Part shown: one piece after another, positions 15,709 to 25,800 of the stretch | Layout: every line of letters starts with the position of its first letter | How positions within the stretch are numbered: the first letter of the stretch is position 1 | Origin: Pseudobdellovibrionaceae bacterium | GTDB taxonomy: Bacteria > Bdellovibrionota > Bdellovibrionia > Bdellovibrionales > Bdellovibrionaceae | Length of the DNA stretch: 64,000 nucleotides | NCBI GenBank assembly: GCA_019637955.1 | Contig: JAHBUS010000001.1 | Span: forward strand, 823,542-887,541 | Direction of reading: 5' to 3' | The notes under the pieces: generated by a model | What the model was told of the DNA's origin: nothing | Seen by the model: only the letters and a program-made list of their open reading frames with translations | Databases searched by the model: none | Translations under genes and position numbers: made by a program

Positions 15709-17265
15709 TTAGCGGCGGCAGAAGGTGTTCGCGGGATCACCATTGGTCATGTCCACCGCTTCACAAAGACTGATCACGCGTCCACCACGCGACTCCAGCT
15801 GCTTCAGCGTGGGGATCAGCATTTCGGTGGCCGCCGCGGATTGCGGATGGATATCGTGGAATAAGATCACGCCCTGGCCCCGCATCTCCATCTGCTGCTG
15901 AACGCGGCGGACGATGTCGATCGGACCATTGGGATTGGCCCCTTTATTCCAATCGAGACTGTCGACGGCCCAGAAGGCGTGCAGGTAGCCGCGGTCGGCG
16001 AGCGACTGGCGAACGGGCATCACGCGCGTGCAAGCGCCGTAGGGGCAGCGGTAGAACTTGGGTTTGTAACCGTAGGCACGGGTCATGATGCTCTCGGGAC
16101 GGATGATCTCGTTCTGAATGGCCGAGGCCATGCCGTCATCGCGGACCGCACCGAAGTTGATGTGGGTCTGCGAGTGGTTAGCCAGCGTGTGGCCCATCTT
16201 TTTTCCGTACTCAACGATCGACGCCAAGTTCGGATTGGCAACGTTCTGTCCGAGCCAGAAGAAAGTCGCACGGTAACCCGCGCGCTCGAGCGTTTGCATG
16301 ATCGTCTTGGTGTGAACGCCGTGAGGCCCATCATCGTAAGTCAAAACCCAGTGGCCTTTGGGGAACGAGCCGCCGACGATATTGCCGTTCGAATTCGTGG
16401 CGGGATAAAGCGTGCGGCTTTGCGCGGGCTGGCGCGAAGGATCCATGGTGAGCGCCGCGAGGTCGCGCTTGATGATGTCGGTTTCACGCTGAAGCTCGGC
16501 ATCCAACTGCGTGTCGACGCTGGCGTCTTTGACCTTTTCGTTTAAATCCGCGCCGTACTTTTTGAGAACGGATTGGATCTTCGCACTTGAATTCAAGAAC
16601 TGATTGTTAAAGGTCCGATCGAACTTTTGAACTTCGCCGCCGCTCGAGACGGTTTGAAAAGCTTGGTTCGACGCTTGCGCGACGAGATACTCGCGGATGG
16701 AGCCCAGCGTGGACTCCATCGCGAAAATATCGGCCGACTGCGTGCGCTCGCTGAGCGCGCCGTGAATGTTTTGGCGGATCTGATTCAAACGGCGGTAATC
16801 GTCTTTGCGTCCTTCTTGCAGAGCTTTTGCCGCATCTTGAAAAAGACGGTCGTACATGAACATGACGCGGTTCTCGGTCTGACGGGCGATTTCTTCAGCC
16901 GCGTGGATTTTGAGATAGGTCTCGGAGTTGAACATCTCGAGCGCCGTGCCGGGCTGAGGCTTGGCGCCGCTCGATTTAAATTTTTTGTAAGACTCCCCGA
17001 GTTGCTGATCGAACTCGCGCACCAAGCCCGTCGAGCGCGCACTCAAGCGCGACAGGCGGTCGAACATGTCGCGAAATTCTTTTTGCGGATCCTGCGAGTT
17101 CAAAAGATTTTGGTAATCGTTCTCTTGCGTCTGCTCCCACGTCGGTCCCGAGGAATCGGCCGAAGGCGTTCGCGGCGCTTTGCTCGCGCAGCCAAAGATG
17201 AAACTCAAAGATGTGATGGCCAATGCGGCAACCGCCGCGCTTCGAAAGAAAGACGTCTTCAACAT
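15709..17265 (-). CDS. Polysaccharide (peptidoglycan-type) deacetylase lipoprotein with helical N-terminal domain
   Basis: 518 residues. Lipobox FIFGC (C26). Residues about 40-275 form a long helical, coiled-coil-like domain with no recognised homology. Residues about 300-515 are a NodB/CE4 deacetylase: TYDDGPHG (D311/D312), HSQTH (metal ligands H364 and H368), RCPYGACTR (motif 3) and LFHDIH (motif 5). It should remove N-acetyl groups from peptidoglycan or chitin-like polymers in the periplasm. Deacetylation of prey wall is known in Bdellovibrio, but the target here is inferred. The ribosome site (AAGGGG) lies inside the 3' arm of the upstream terminator hairpin. Confidence 0.9.
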   Translation of the reverse strand: MLKTSFFRSAAVAALAITSLSFIFGCASKAPRTPSADSSGPTWEQTQENDYQNLLNSQDPQKEFRDMFDRLSRLSARSTGLVREFDQQLGESYKKFKSSGAKPQPGTALEMFNSETYLKIHAAEEIARQTENRVMFMYDRLFQDAAKALQEGRKDDYRRLNQIRQNIHGALSERTQSADIFAMESTLGSIREYLVAQASNQAFQTVSSGGEVQKFDRTFNNQFLNSSAKIQSVLKKYGADLNEKVKDASVDTQLDAELQRETDIIKRDLAALTMDPSRQPAQSRTLYPATNSNGNIVGGSFPKGHWVLTYDDGPHGVHTKTIMQTLERAGYRATFFWLGQNVANPNLASIVEYGKKMGHTLANHSQTHINFGAVRDDGMASAIQNEIIRPESIMTRAYGYKPKFYRCPYGACTRVMPVRQSLADRGYLHAFWAVDSLDWNKGANPNGPIDIVRRVQQQMEMRGQGVILFHDIHPQSAAATEMLIPTLKQLESRGGRVISLCEAVDMTNGDPANTFCRR

Positions 17266-17311
17266 ATAAAAAAAACCCCTTCGTAGACCTCTAGTGTCTC
17301 CGAAGGGGTTT
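17266..17311 (-). terminator. Intrinsic terminator (minus strand) overlapping a ribosome site
   Basis: Read on the minus strand, AAACCCCTTCG, a 17-nt loop, CGAAGGGGTTT and a run of eight T. It follows the sigma-54 activator gene and ends two bases before the deacetylase ATG. The AAGGGG in its 3' arm is the only plausible ribosome site for that gene, so the hairpin may also mask translation. Confidence 0.75.
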
Positions 17312-17358
17312 CATCTTTGATAGTCCAAAATTTCTATCTACCAAGACCAACGTCTGTG

Positions 17359-17446
17359 ATAGAGAGCCGCCGAAGGCGGCCGGGCGGATAGAGGGCCGCC
17401 GAAGGCGGCCGGGCGGATAGAGGGCCGCCGAAGGCGGCACGGGCGG
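17359..17446. repeat. Three-unit tandem REP-like hairpin array (second copy)
   Basis: Units of 29, 29 and 30 bp start at 17359, 17388 and 17417. Each is ATAGAG plus a GCCGCC-GAA-GGCGGC hairpin plus a CGGGCGG-type spacer. The array shares the ATAGAG word, GAA loop and spacing with the 13.6-kb array but has a different, self-complementary stem. This implies selection on structure. Confidence 0.75.
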
Positions 17447-17450
17447 ATAG

Positions 17451-17472
17451 CGAGAACCGTACTCGGTTCTCG
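17451..17472. terminator. Perfect hairpin downstream of the sigma-54 activator gene
   Basis: CGAGAACCG-TACT-CGGTTCTCG, a 9-bp perfect stem 3 bp past the activator stop codon (minus strand). It is preceded by ATAG, like the neighbouring repeat units, so it may be a diverged fourth unit. It has no T tract of its own; the intrinsic terminator lies further on at 17266-17311. Confidence 0.45.
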
Positions 17473-17475
17473 TCG

Positions 17476-18534
17476 TTAAACCTTTTCGGGTTTGGAGTGA
17501 ACCGCGAAACGCTCGAACTCACCGTACTCGTGGAGTTTGTTGTAGAGCGTCTTGATCGTGATCCCGAGGGCTTGAGCGGCCTGGGTCTTGTTGCCGTCGA
17601 AATGCTCGAGGGCCTTCAAGATCCAACGCTTCTCGAGTTCGGAAACGGTGATTTTAGGATCGTAGTCACCGGTCTCGTCTTTCATCTCGGGATTGCGGAT
17701 GTTCTCGGGAAGATCACCCAACATGATCATGTGGCCTTCCGAGAGGATTTGCAGACGCTCACACACGTTCTGCAGCTCACGGATGTTACCCGGCCAGTCG
17801 TAGTTCGACATCACTTTCATCGCTTCTTGATCCATTTGCTTACCGCGGTTCAAGAACTGGTTCGAACCCATCGACAAGAAGTGGTTGATCAAGGCCGGAA
17901 TGTCCTCTTTGCGGCGGCGCAAAGGAGGAACTTGGGTCACGATGGTGTTGATACGATAGAACAAGTCCTCACGGAAATTGCCCATCTGAACTTCTTTTTC
18001 AAGATCGCGGTTGGTCGCGCAGATCACGCGAACGTCAACTTTGATCGGATCTTTACCGCCCACGCGGAAGATTTCGCCTTCTTGCAGGAAGCGCAAGAGT
18101 TTGGCCTGGATCGAGGGCGCGAGCTCGCCGATTTCATCGAGGAACAGCGTTCCGCCGTTCGCGGCTTCGGCCAATCCAAGCTTCTTTGTATAAGCGCCGG
18201 TGAACGACCCTTTTTCGTGTCCGAAGAGTTCGCTCTCCAGGAGCGATTCACGAAGGGCACCACAGTTGATCGCGACGAAAGCCTTGCCTTTGCGGTTCGA
18301 ACGTTCGTGGATCGAGTTGGCGATCAGCTCTTTACCCGTGCCGCTCTCGCCCAAGATCAGGATGTTGGCCTGAGAAGGGGCCACGCGGTCGACGATCTTC
18401 ATCAACTGAGTCATGCTATCAGACTGATAGACGATCGTGCGCTTCTCGGTCATCGTGTGAGTGGGCGTTTGCCACATCACTTGTTTTGAATTTTGCGAAG
18501 CGGGCAAAATAGGAGCATTGATATCGTTCGACAT
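17476..18534 (-). CDS. Sigma-54-dependent transcriptional activator (AAA+ and Fis-type HTH, no receiver)
   Basis: 352 residues from the ATG at 18534, which has an AAAGGTGG box. A short N-terminal tail of about 40 residues, with no receiver, GAF or FHA domain, precedes the AAA+ domain. Walker A is GESGTGKE; the sigma-54 contact loop reads GSFTGA (usual GAFTGA); Walker B is GGTLFLDEIG; R fingers lie in FREDLFYR. The C-terminal Fis-type helix-turn-helix is KTQAAQALGITIKTLYNKL. A regulator with no sensory domain must be controlled in trans or by its level, as with PspF. Its target promoters are unknown. Confidence 0.95.
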   Translation of the reverse strand: MSNDINAPILPASQNSKQVMWQTPTHTMTEKRTIVYQSDSMTQLMKIVDRVAPSQANILILGESGTGKELIANSIHERSNRKGKAFVAINCGALRESLLESELFGHEKGSFTGAYTKKLGLAEAANGGTLFLDEIGELAPSIQAKLLRFLQEGEIFRVGGKDPIKVDVRVICATNRDLEKEVQMGNFREDLFYRINTIVTQVPPLRRRKEDIPALINHFLSMGSNQFLNRGKQMDQEAMKVMSNYDWPGNIRELQNVCERLQILSEGHMIMLGDLPENIRNPEMKDETGDYDPKITVSELEKRWILKALEHFDGNKTQAAQALGITIKTLYNKLHEYGEFERFAVHSKPEKV

Positions 18535-18737
18535 AGGGACCACCTTTCAGTTACGTACAACTTTTTGCTGCTCCCTTGGGTGGCCCCCGCCCGACGTCTC
18601 GACCCCGACTGGATCAACGTCTCACTTTGGAACGCAGCGTCAACGGGTCCAGTTATATGTAGAAATGACAGACTTTGCAAGAAAAAAAATGCATGGCGTC
18701 ATGAAAAAAGGTGCCGGTTTGAGGGGGTTTTGGACCT

Positions 18738-19655
18738 ATGAACCTCCCCCTAGCCATAGCTAAGTATTTGAAATTCCTAGAATCTGTTGAGCAGGCCTCC
18801 CCCCACACCCTGCGAGCCTATAAAAATGACCTCGGGCAGGTTTTTGGGCAGATCCAAGAGCCCCCGGCTGCCGCCCTCACCGCCCTGTCGGCTCCGGATT
18901 GGTTGCTCCAGCGCGCCCGGGAGGCTCAGCGGGCCTGGGGGGAGTTGTCGCCCGCCACCCGCAACCGCAAGGTCGCAACGCTCAAAAGCTTCTTCAATTA
19001 TCTCAAGGCCGAGAAGCTCGTGAGTGAAGACCTCGCCGTGAAACTCGCGAGCCCCAAGGTTCCCAAAAAGCTTCCGCATTTTCTTTCGGCCGATGAGGCC
19101 ATCTCAGTTCTCAAACTTCTTGAGTCCGAAGCGCGCGAAACTCCCGCACGCCGCCGGGACCTGCTCTTATTCTTGCTTCTCTACGGCGCGGGCCTGCGCG
19201 TGAGTGAAGCCTGCGCGCTTGAGTGGCGGCACCTTTCCGGCGACTCCCACACCGCCACCATCCTCGGCAAAGGAGGCAAAGAGCGCATCATCGCGTTTCC
19301 GCCTTCCATCGCGCAGGTGCTACGCAAACCCAAAGGCGCGAGCGGGTCCATCTGGGGCGAAGACGTTTTAAGCACGCGCACCGCCTACGAGATGATCCGC
19401 CAAGCCGGTGCCCGCGCGGGTCTGATGAAGAACTTGCATCCGCACGCGCTCAGACACTCCTTCGCGACCCACCTTCTCCAGAGCGGAGCTTCGCTGCGCA
19501 CCTTGCAGGAGCTCTTGGGACACTCGAGCCTGCAAGCGACCGAAAAGTACACGCACCTCGGACTGAGGGAGCTGGCCCGAGCGATGGAGAACCACCACCC
19601 CTTGGGACATGGGAAAACGACTAGACCCGTTTCCAAATCGAATAAAAAAACCTAA
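18738..19655 (+). CDS. xerC: Tyrosine recombinase XerC
   Basis: 305-residue site-specific recombinase that resolves chromosome dimers at dif with XerD. The N-terminal SAM-like domain (about 1-100, SPHTLRAYKNDLGQV) precedes the catalytic domain with R154 (GAGLRVSEACAL), K178 (LGKGGKER), H236/R239 (HPHALRHSFATHLL), H262 (LLGHSS) and nucleophile Y271 (KYTHL). All active residues are present and the length is normal. The gene stands alone, divergent from the sigma-54 activator. XerC rather than XerD is likely from the overall sequence, not proven. Confidence 0.92.
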   Translation: MNLPLAIAKYLKFLESVEQASPHTLRAYKNDLGQVFGQIQEPPAAALTALSAPDWLLQRAREAQRAWGELSPATRNRKVATLKSFFNYLKAEKLVSEDLAVKLASPKVPKKLPHFLSADEAISVLKLLESEARETPARRRDLLLFLLLYGAGLRVSEACALEWRHLSGDSHTATILGKGGKERIIAFPPSIAQVLRKPKGASGSIWGEDVLSTRTAYEMIRQAGARAGLMKNLHPHALRHSFATHLLQSGASLRTLQELLGHSSLQATEKYTHLGLRELARAMENHHPLGHGKTTRPVSKSNKKT

Positions 19656-19761
19656 GTTTCAATGAACTTAGAAAATGGTGTGATCCTCATCTCCACACGT
19701 TTTGGTTGAGATGACATGGCGGGCACCCTCCGATGAGACCGCATCCCGACTTGAGCCGAGG

Positions 19762-19778
19762 TGTCTCAAGCCTAGACG
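19762..19778. promoter_or_regulatory. Degenerate copy of the CGTCTCA-N3-TGAGACG inverted repeat
   Basis: TGTCTCA-AGC-CTAGACG matches the 17-bp element found at 48261 in 11 of 14 arm positions. It lies 89 bp before the start of the giant lipoprotein gene. It is weaker than the other copies and may be fortuitous. Confidence 0.3.
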
Positions 19779-19866
19779 AATGTTTGGAATTATCGCCACA
19801 ACCTCAATATTCAATTAAGAGACACCGAAAAGCTCTGTGGAGACTTGCGAATTTCGCGAGGAATTT

Positions 19867-22800
19867 ATGGAACTTACAAAGTTTGCGCGCATGAACCCCC
19901 TCGGGAGCACGAGACAAGTGACAAGCTTGTTTTTGTCTCTCTTTGCGTCGTCGTCACTGGTTCTTCTCACCGGTTGTCCGGGAGGAGGAGGCTCTGACTT
20001 CGCCGGTCTCGACAACACCAACAAAGGCGCCGACAACGTTCCTTGCAAGATCGATAGCGAAACTCCCGTTGCCAACTCCCTGAAAGTCGCCGCCGCGAGC
20101 GGAACCAAAACTCTCTTTACCATTTCTCCGTCGACCAGCTCCTGCAAAGTTTTTTATTTCGTGAACGGTGTTCGCGTCAACTCCACCTCGTCGAACTTCA
20201 TCGAACTCGATTCAACGACTCTTACCGCGGGCGTCAACACGATTCGCGTCGAAGCGAACAACTCGCTGGGCTCCGACAACTTCGAATGGCAAGTGACCAA
20301 GAACACGCCCCCCACCTGCTCACGAACCAGCCCCACCGCCAGCGCGGTGAACATGGCCGCGACGGCGAGCCAAGCCTTTACCGTTGGCGGAACGCCCGAA
20401 GCGGGAGAAACGCTGTCGTTCCGTTGGCTCCTGGAAGGCTCCACGAACGCCGCTCTTGTCGAAACTATTTCGGGATCGACCGCGAGCCAAGCCATGTTCA
20501 CGGCTTCGAGCGCGCTCGTCGGCGTCAAGACGATCAGCGCCGAAGTGTCGGACGGTTATGACGTCACGACTTGCAGCTGGTCCGCCAACATCGGTCAAGA
20601 GTGTCAACTGACCGCGAAATCGCCGAACGTGTCGTCGATCCGCATGGCCTCGGCCGCGGGAAGCTCGAACGGGTTCTCGGTCACGGCTTCAACTTCAAGC
20701 TGTTTGGTGTCGTGGACCTTGAACGGCGCCGATATGACCGGTAACGGCACCAGCCGCACCGTTCAATCGACCGAACTGGGCGTTGGCTCGAACGTTTTGA
20801 AAGCCGAAGTGTCGAGTTCTTCGGGGACCACCTCGCAAATTTGGACCGTCGTGAAAAACTCGCCTCCGACCTGCGCGCAGTCGCCCTCGGCGACCGGCAA
20901 CACGATTTCGGCGGGCGCCACCATCAATCTGAACGCCACCATCACCGACGCCAACAACGACCCCGTGACCTGGTCTTGGCGACAAAATGGATCGTCGACA
21001 TCAAGCCCCCCTGTGAGCATTAGCAATGGTTCAGGAACTTCGAACGCCGCGTTCACGCCCACCTCTTCGCACATTGGGTTCAACTCCTTTGAACTGCGCA
21101 TGGATGACGGCTACGACACCGCGATTTGCAACTGGAGCGTCCAGGTTTATCCGCAGTGCTCAATCGGCTCGGTCAGCCCGGCCGGCACCACGACCACGAT
21201 CCCGAATCTGGGAACCAACTCGAATGCCTTTAGCGTGGTTCCCTCGGACGGAAGCTGCAATATTTCTTGGTCCCTGAACGGCATCAACCTGGGCACCAAT
21301 GCGGCCTTCGTCAATCTGCTCTCTTCGTCGTTTGCGACCAGCAGCAATTTGGCGGTGACCGTTTCAAATGCGTCTTCCAGCCAAACGCACACCTGGAACG
21401 TCACGAAGAACACGCCGCCCGTTTGCGCGACGTTCAACCCTGTCAACACCGGCACCAACTTGGCTGTGTCAACGACACGTGCATTCACCGCCACGCTGAC
21501 CGACGCCAACGCGGGTCAGTCGCACTCTTATGACTGGCGCCTGGACGGCGCCACCCCGAGCGCGACGTACTTCACGAGCTCAAACGGAACTCTGTCTTCG
21601 ACAGGAACCTGGACCGCGCTGAACGCGCAGGTCGGTTCTCACAATCTCACTTTGAACGTCAATGACGGTTATGATTCGGTGGCTTGCACCTGGCCCGTCG
21701 ATGTTTTGCGAAACTGCGCGGTCAGCTCGGCCACGCCGTCGGCGAGCAGCCTGCGCGTGTCGTTCGCCCCCACCACGGTGACCAGCTTCGGGGTCGTTCC
21801 GAATGATCCGAGCTGTTCGATCGTTTGGAAACTCAATGGCAGCACCGTTGCCTCGGATGTGAACTTCCGCGACTTCACCAGCAGCACGCTCACCTCGGGA
21901 ACCCCCGACACGGTGACCGCCACGCTGACGAACGCCGTCGGCTCGACGACACGTAGCTGGACGGTCGCGAAAAACTCGCGCCCCGTTTGCTCCTCGCAGA
22001 GCCCCAGCGCTTCTGGCAACACGATCAACGTGGGCGGCTCGCAAATCTTTACTGGCAATGCCACGGATGCGGAGAGCGATGCCCTGGCCTTCTCGTGGAC
22101 GTTCAATGGCGCCAACGCCGGCCTTTTCTCGGGCGTGACCAATGCCACCTTCTCTTCAAGCGCGACGCTCAATGCGGGCTTGGGTCAAGTCGGCAACAAT
22201 CAAACCGTGGCGCTGACCATGAACGACGGCTACGACTCGACGACCTGTACTTGGGGCGTTGACGTGGTCGATCCGAACTCGGCCCAAATTATTTCTTGGA
22301 CGCCGACCCAAGATCCAGCCGTCATTCTCTCGACAGGATCGCAAACGTTCACCGTGAGCGCGACCGGTACGGGTCTGAGTTACGCTTGGTATCTTGATAC
22401 CGTTTTGCAATCGAGCAAAACCACCTCGGCCGAAACTTTCGCCAACACCGATATGACCATCGGGAATCACGTCATCAAAGTCGTGGTGACCGATACCTAC
22501 GGAAACACCGCCGAGAAGAGCTTCAATGTGAAGCGCAATGCGGCTCCGAGCAAAACGTCGTTTATTCCCAACATCGCGGGCGTGACGACTTACAAGCTGA
22601 ACTACAGCTCGACGATGAATTTTTCGATCGCGGCGACCGACGCCAATGGCGACACGCTCGCTTACACGTGGACGCTCGACAATGCTTCGAATAGCGCCAT
22701 CGTCGCGGGCGGCAATCCCTACGAGGCCAGCCTGCAGCCCAACGGCAGCACCCTGCTCTTGGGACCGCACACGGTGAAAGTCTCGATCAGCGATGGTTAC

Positions 22801-25800
22801 GAGACCACCACGCAGTCGTGGAACGTCATGATCAATATGTTCTCGAACGAATGTAACGATCTCTACAACTCGAGCCCCACGGGCACGGGCGGCGGCCGCG
22901 TGTGCACGCTCGTCGGAAATCCGAGCATGGGTCATGGACAGGATATCTACACGGACCCGACGCTTCTCAAAGCACGTCCCTATCAGATTATCGAGATCGA
23001 AACGAATGTCTTCGTCTTCACCGATCACATCAACCACTCGGTGATCTTGTACAATGCCAATCCGAATGGAGCGAACAAGTCTTACTTCGGTCAAACGGTC
23101 CCCCCACGAACGGCAAAAGTCGTTCTGGGGAATGGAGCCGCGGGACGCAACAGCGATGCGTCGTCGCCCGTCGCCGCTTACCAAACCGTCGGCACGGCGC
23201 CCACTCAAGTGAGCATGCCGTCCTTTAAACTCAATGAACCGCGCGGAATCGCTTACGATTCGACACGAAGTATCCTTTACGTTGCGGATCGGTACAACCG
23301 CCGCGTTCTTGCGGTCAATTCCTCCGGAATGGTCTCTCGCGTGTTGGGTCTCACGGCCGGTGGAAACACACAAAATACGACGACGAATCCCGCCACGGAA
23401 ACGTTCGGTTACGATCAAGTTTGTTTGGAGCCCATGGGTCTGGCGATCGCGGGCCGCTACCTTTATGTGGGTTGTTGGGCTCAGCATGTGATTAAGCGCG
23501 TGAATATCGACAATCCCGCCACCACGGCCACTTACGGATTAACCCTCACCGTCGTGGGCCGACAAAATGGTTCGGGCTCCAACGTCGTTTCACCGATCGG
23601 CTCTGTGAGTCCTGACGGCGCCGGCGGCGCAAGCACCGTCGCCGCAACCGGAGCCGTTGCTTACGCGAACAACGTGATCAACCTTGCTGCCGACGGTGCA
23701 GGTCTGATCTATTGGATCGAGCGCGCCGGGAGCAGCCAAGGTCTGCGCTTACGCGCTTACAATCCCACCGGCTCACCGGTCACCTTCTACACGACCGCGC
23801 CGAACTCGGATCACGTCTCGCTCTCGGGCATCTTCAACTTCCATGCTTTTGATCTGACAGGCGCTTCGCTGACGTCATCGAGCTTCCAAGCCAACATCGT
23901 CAATGCGACGGCGGGCACCTTGGGTGCCGTTGGCGTCACGTCAAATGCCAACTTGGGCGTGAATGTTTGTCACATGGTCAACACGCGTCTTCTCGATGCG
24001 GGCTCCAACCCGATCACCTTGGCCTCACCTCAAGTTGTCGCGATGGCCGTGACCGCGGGAACCGGCGCCTTCTACTCGGATGCGAGCTGCACCACCGCTT
24101 TGCCGAGCAGCCAATTCACGATTCCGGCGGGCGCGAGCCAAGGCTCCGTCTTCGTCAAGATGACCGCGGCTTCGGCCTACACCCTGCGTGCCACTGCGGG
24201 CGCCGTCAACAACACGTCCTCCGGGACCGTTGTCGCCACGACGACCACGGCCACGACGGTGCGCCTCACAGCGCCGCCGCGCTTTAAGCCCAATGAATGC
24301 GCAATGGTTGAATTGTCGCTCGCCAATGGAACCACCCCCGCCATTTTGGCCGCGGGCCGCGTGGTCTCGCCCACCACGAACAACTACGGTAGCTTCTATT
24401 CGGACGCCTCTTGCACGGCGCAAATTGACCGGGTGACCTTCTCGTCGAGCCAGGCCACTCAGTTCGCGTACTTCCGTCGAACGGTCACGATCCCCTCGGG
24501 ATGGACCGGAACGCTCACGGGCTACAACAACTCGGCGGCGGCTTCCTACGGCGAGTACACGAACAACGTGCGCATCGGACAAATGCGCTTCGAAGATGGC
24601 CAAACAGGTTTGGATATTCTTCGTAACGGATCGACCGGACTTCCCGACGGCTTTGCCTACTCAAACCAATCTCAGCACTACGTTTCCTTCATCAACTTGC
24701 TTGGCGTGGATCCCGGGCTTGGGGTTGGTGTCTCGTCGCAATCGGCGAATATCATCTTTGGTCAGTTGAACAACGTGAGTACGCCGACCGATATCACCGG
24801 CGGCTACAACGGTGAAGATCAAGCCGCTCTCGGAACCCGCTTGAATCAGCCGACGTCGGCCAACTTCAATCTGGCGGGCAATCGCATCTTGATCGCCGAT
24901 TACGTCAACAACCGAGGCCGAACGTACGAGATGGACGCCCAAGGCTTTGCCCGCACGTCGATCGGTGCGGGACGACAGCGTGACCGCGTCGGCGTGACGA
25001 CGCTCGACTCGACCGCCGTCGCCCTCGTCAATCCGTACAAGCTGGAGTTCTTCAACAACTACATCTATTTCTCCGAGTACGGAAATCACCGCATTCGCCG
25101 CACCAACTTAGCCTCGGGCGTGACCGAGGTGATCGCGGGGAACGGAACGACCGGAACTCCCACCGAGGGGAATGATGCGACCTTCGACAATATGAACAAC
25201 CCGCGCGGCTTTAAAGTGATCGCTTACCCGTCTACGACGTCGCCAACCAACTACGTTCTGTTCTATGCCGAGACTTGCCAAGTTCGCGCCGTGAATTTGA
25301 GCGGCCCCACGATCAGCAACTTCTTTGGCGTGGGCAACCTGCTTCCCGGAAAAGTGAAAACGATCGCGGGTGATACGGCCAACGGCTGTGCGACCTGGTC
25401 GACGCTTCCCAATAGCGATGGGATGTCGGCGTTAACAGCTCGTCTTAACGTTCCCGAAGATTTGGCGTACATGGATGGCGAACTCTACATCATCTCGGCG
25501 TCGGATCACTGTCTGCTGCGCTTGACGACGGATGGCAAATTGTACCGTCCCCAAGGACCGTCCTCATGCTCGACCACGGCGCCGACGACGAACGATGCAA
25601 CGATGGACGTCATGCGCACACGCACGCCCAAATCGTTCTCGCCCGACGTGGCGAATCCGGGCAACTACTTCTTGATCGACCAGTACGGCGACACCACGGG
25701 GTTCATCCGTTACATCAACAACTCGCTGGGCCTGGTGTCATTTAAGAACTCGGCCCCGATCCCCGTTGCGGGCCGAGCCAATGGCAGCGCGCCTCCCCTC

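Noticed and set aside
17497..18489. 330-codon open frame on the plus strand opposite the sigma-54 activator
   Set aside because: Its product has no domain or signal, and it lies wholly antisense to a gene with clear AAA+ and HTH motifs. High GC makes long antisense frames common here.
22156..23487. 443-codon open frame opposite the giant lipoprotein
   Set aside because: Arg/Val-rich product without motifs, antisense to repeats of a real gene.
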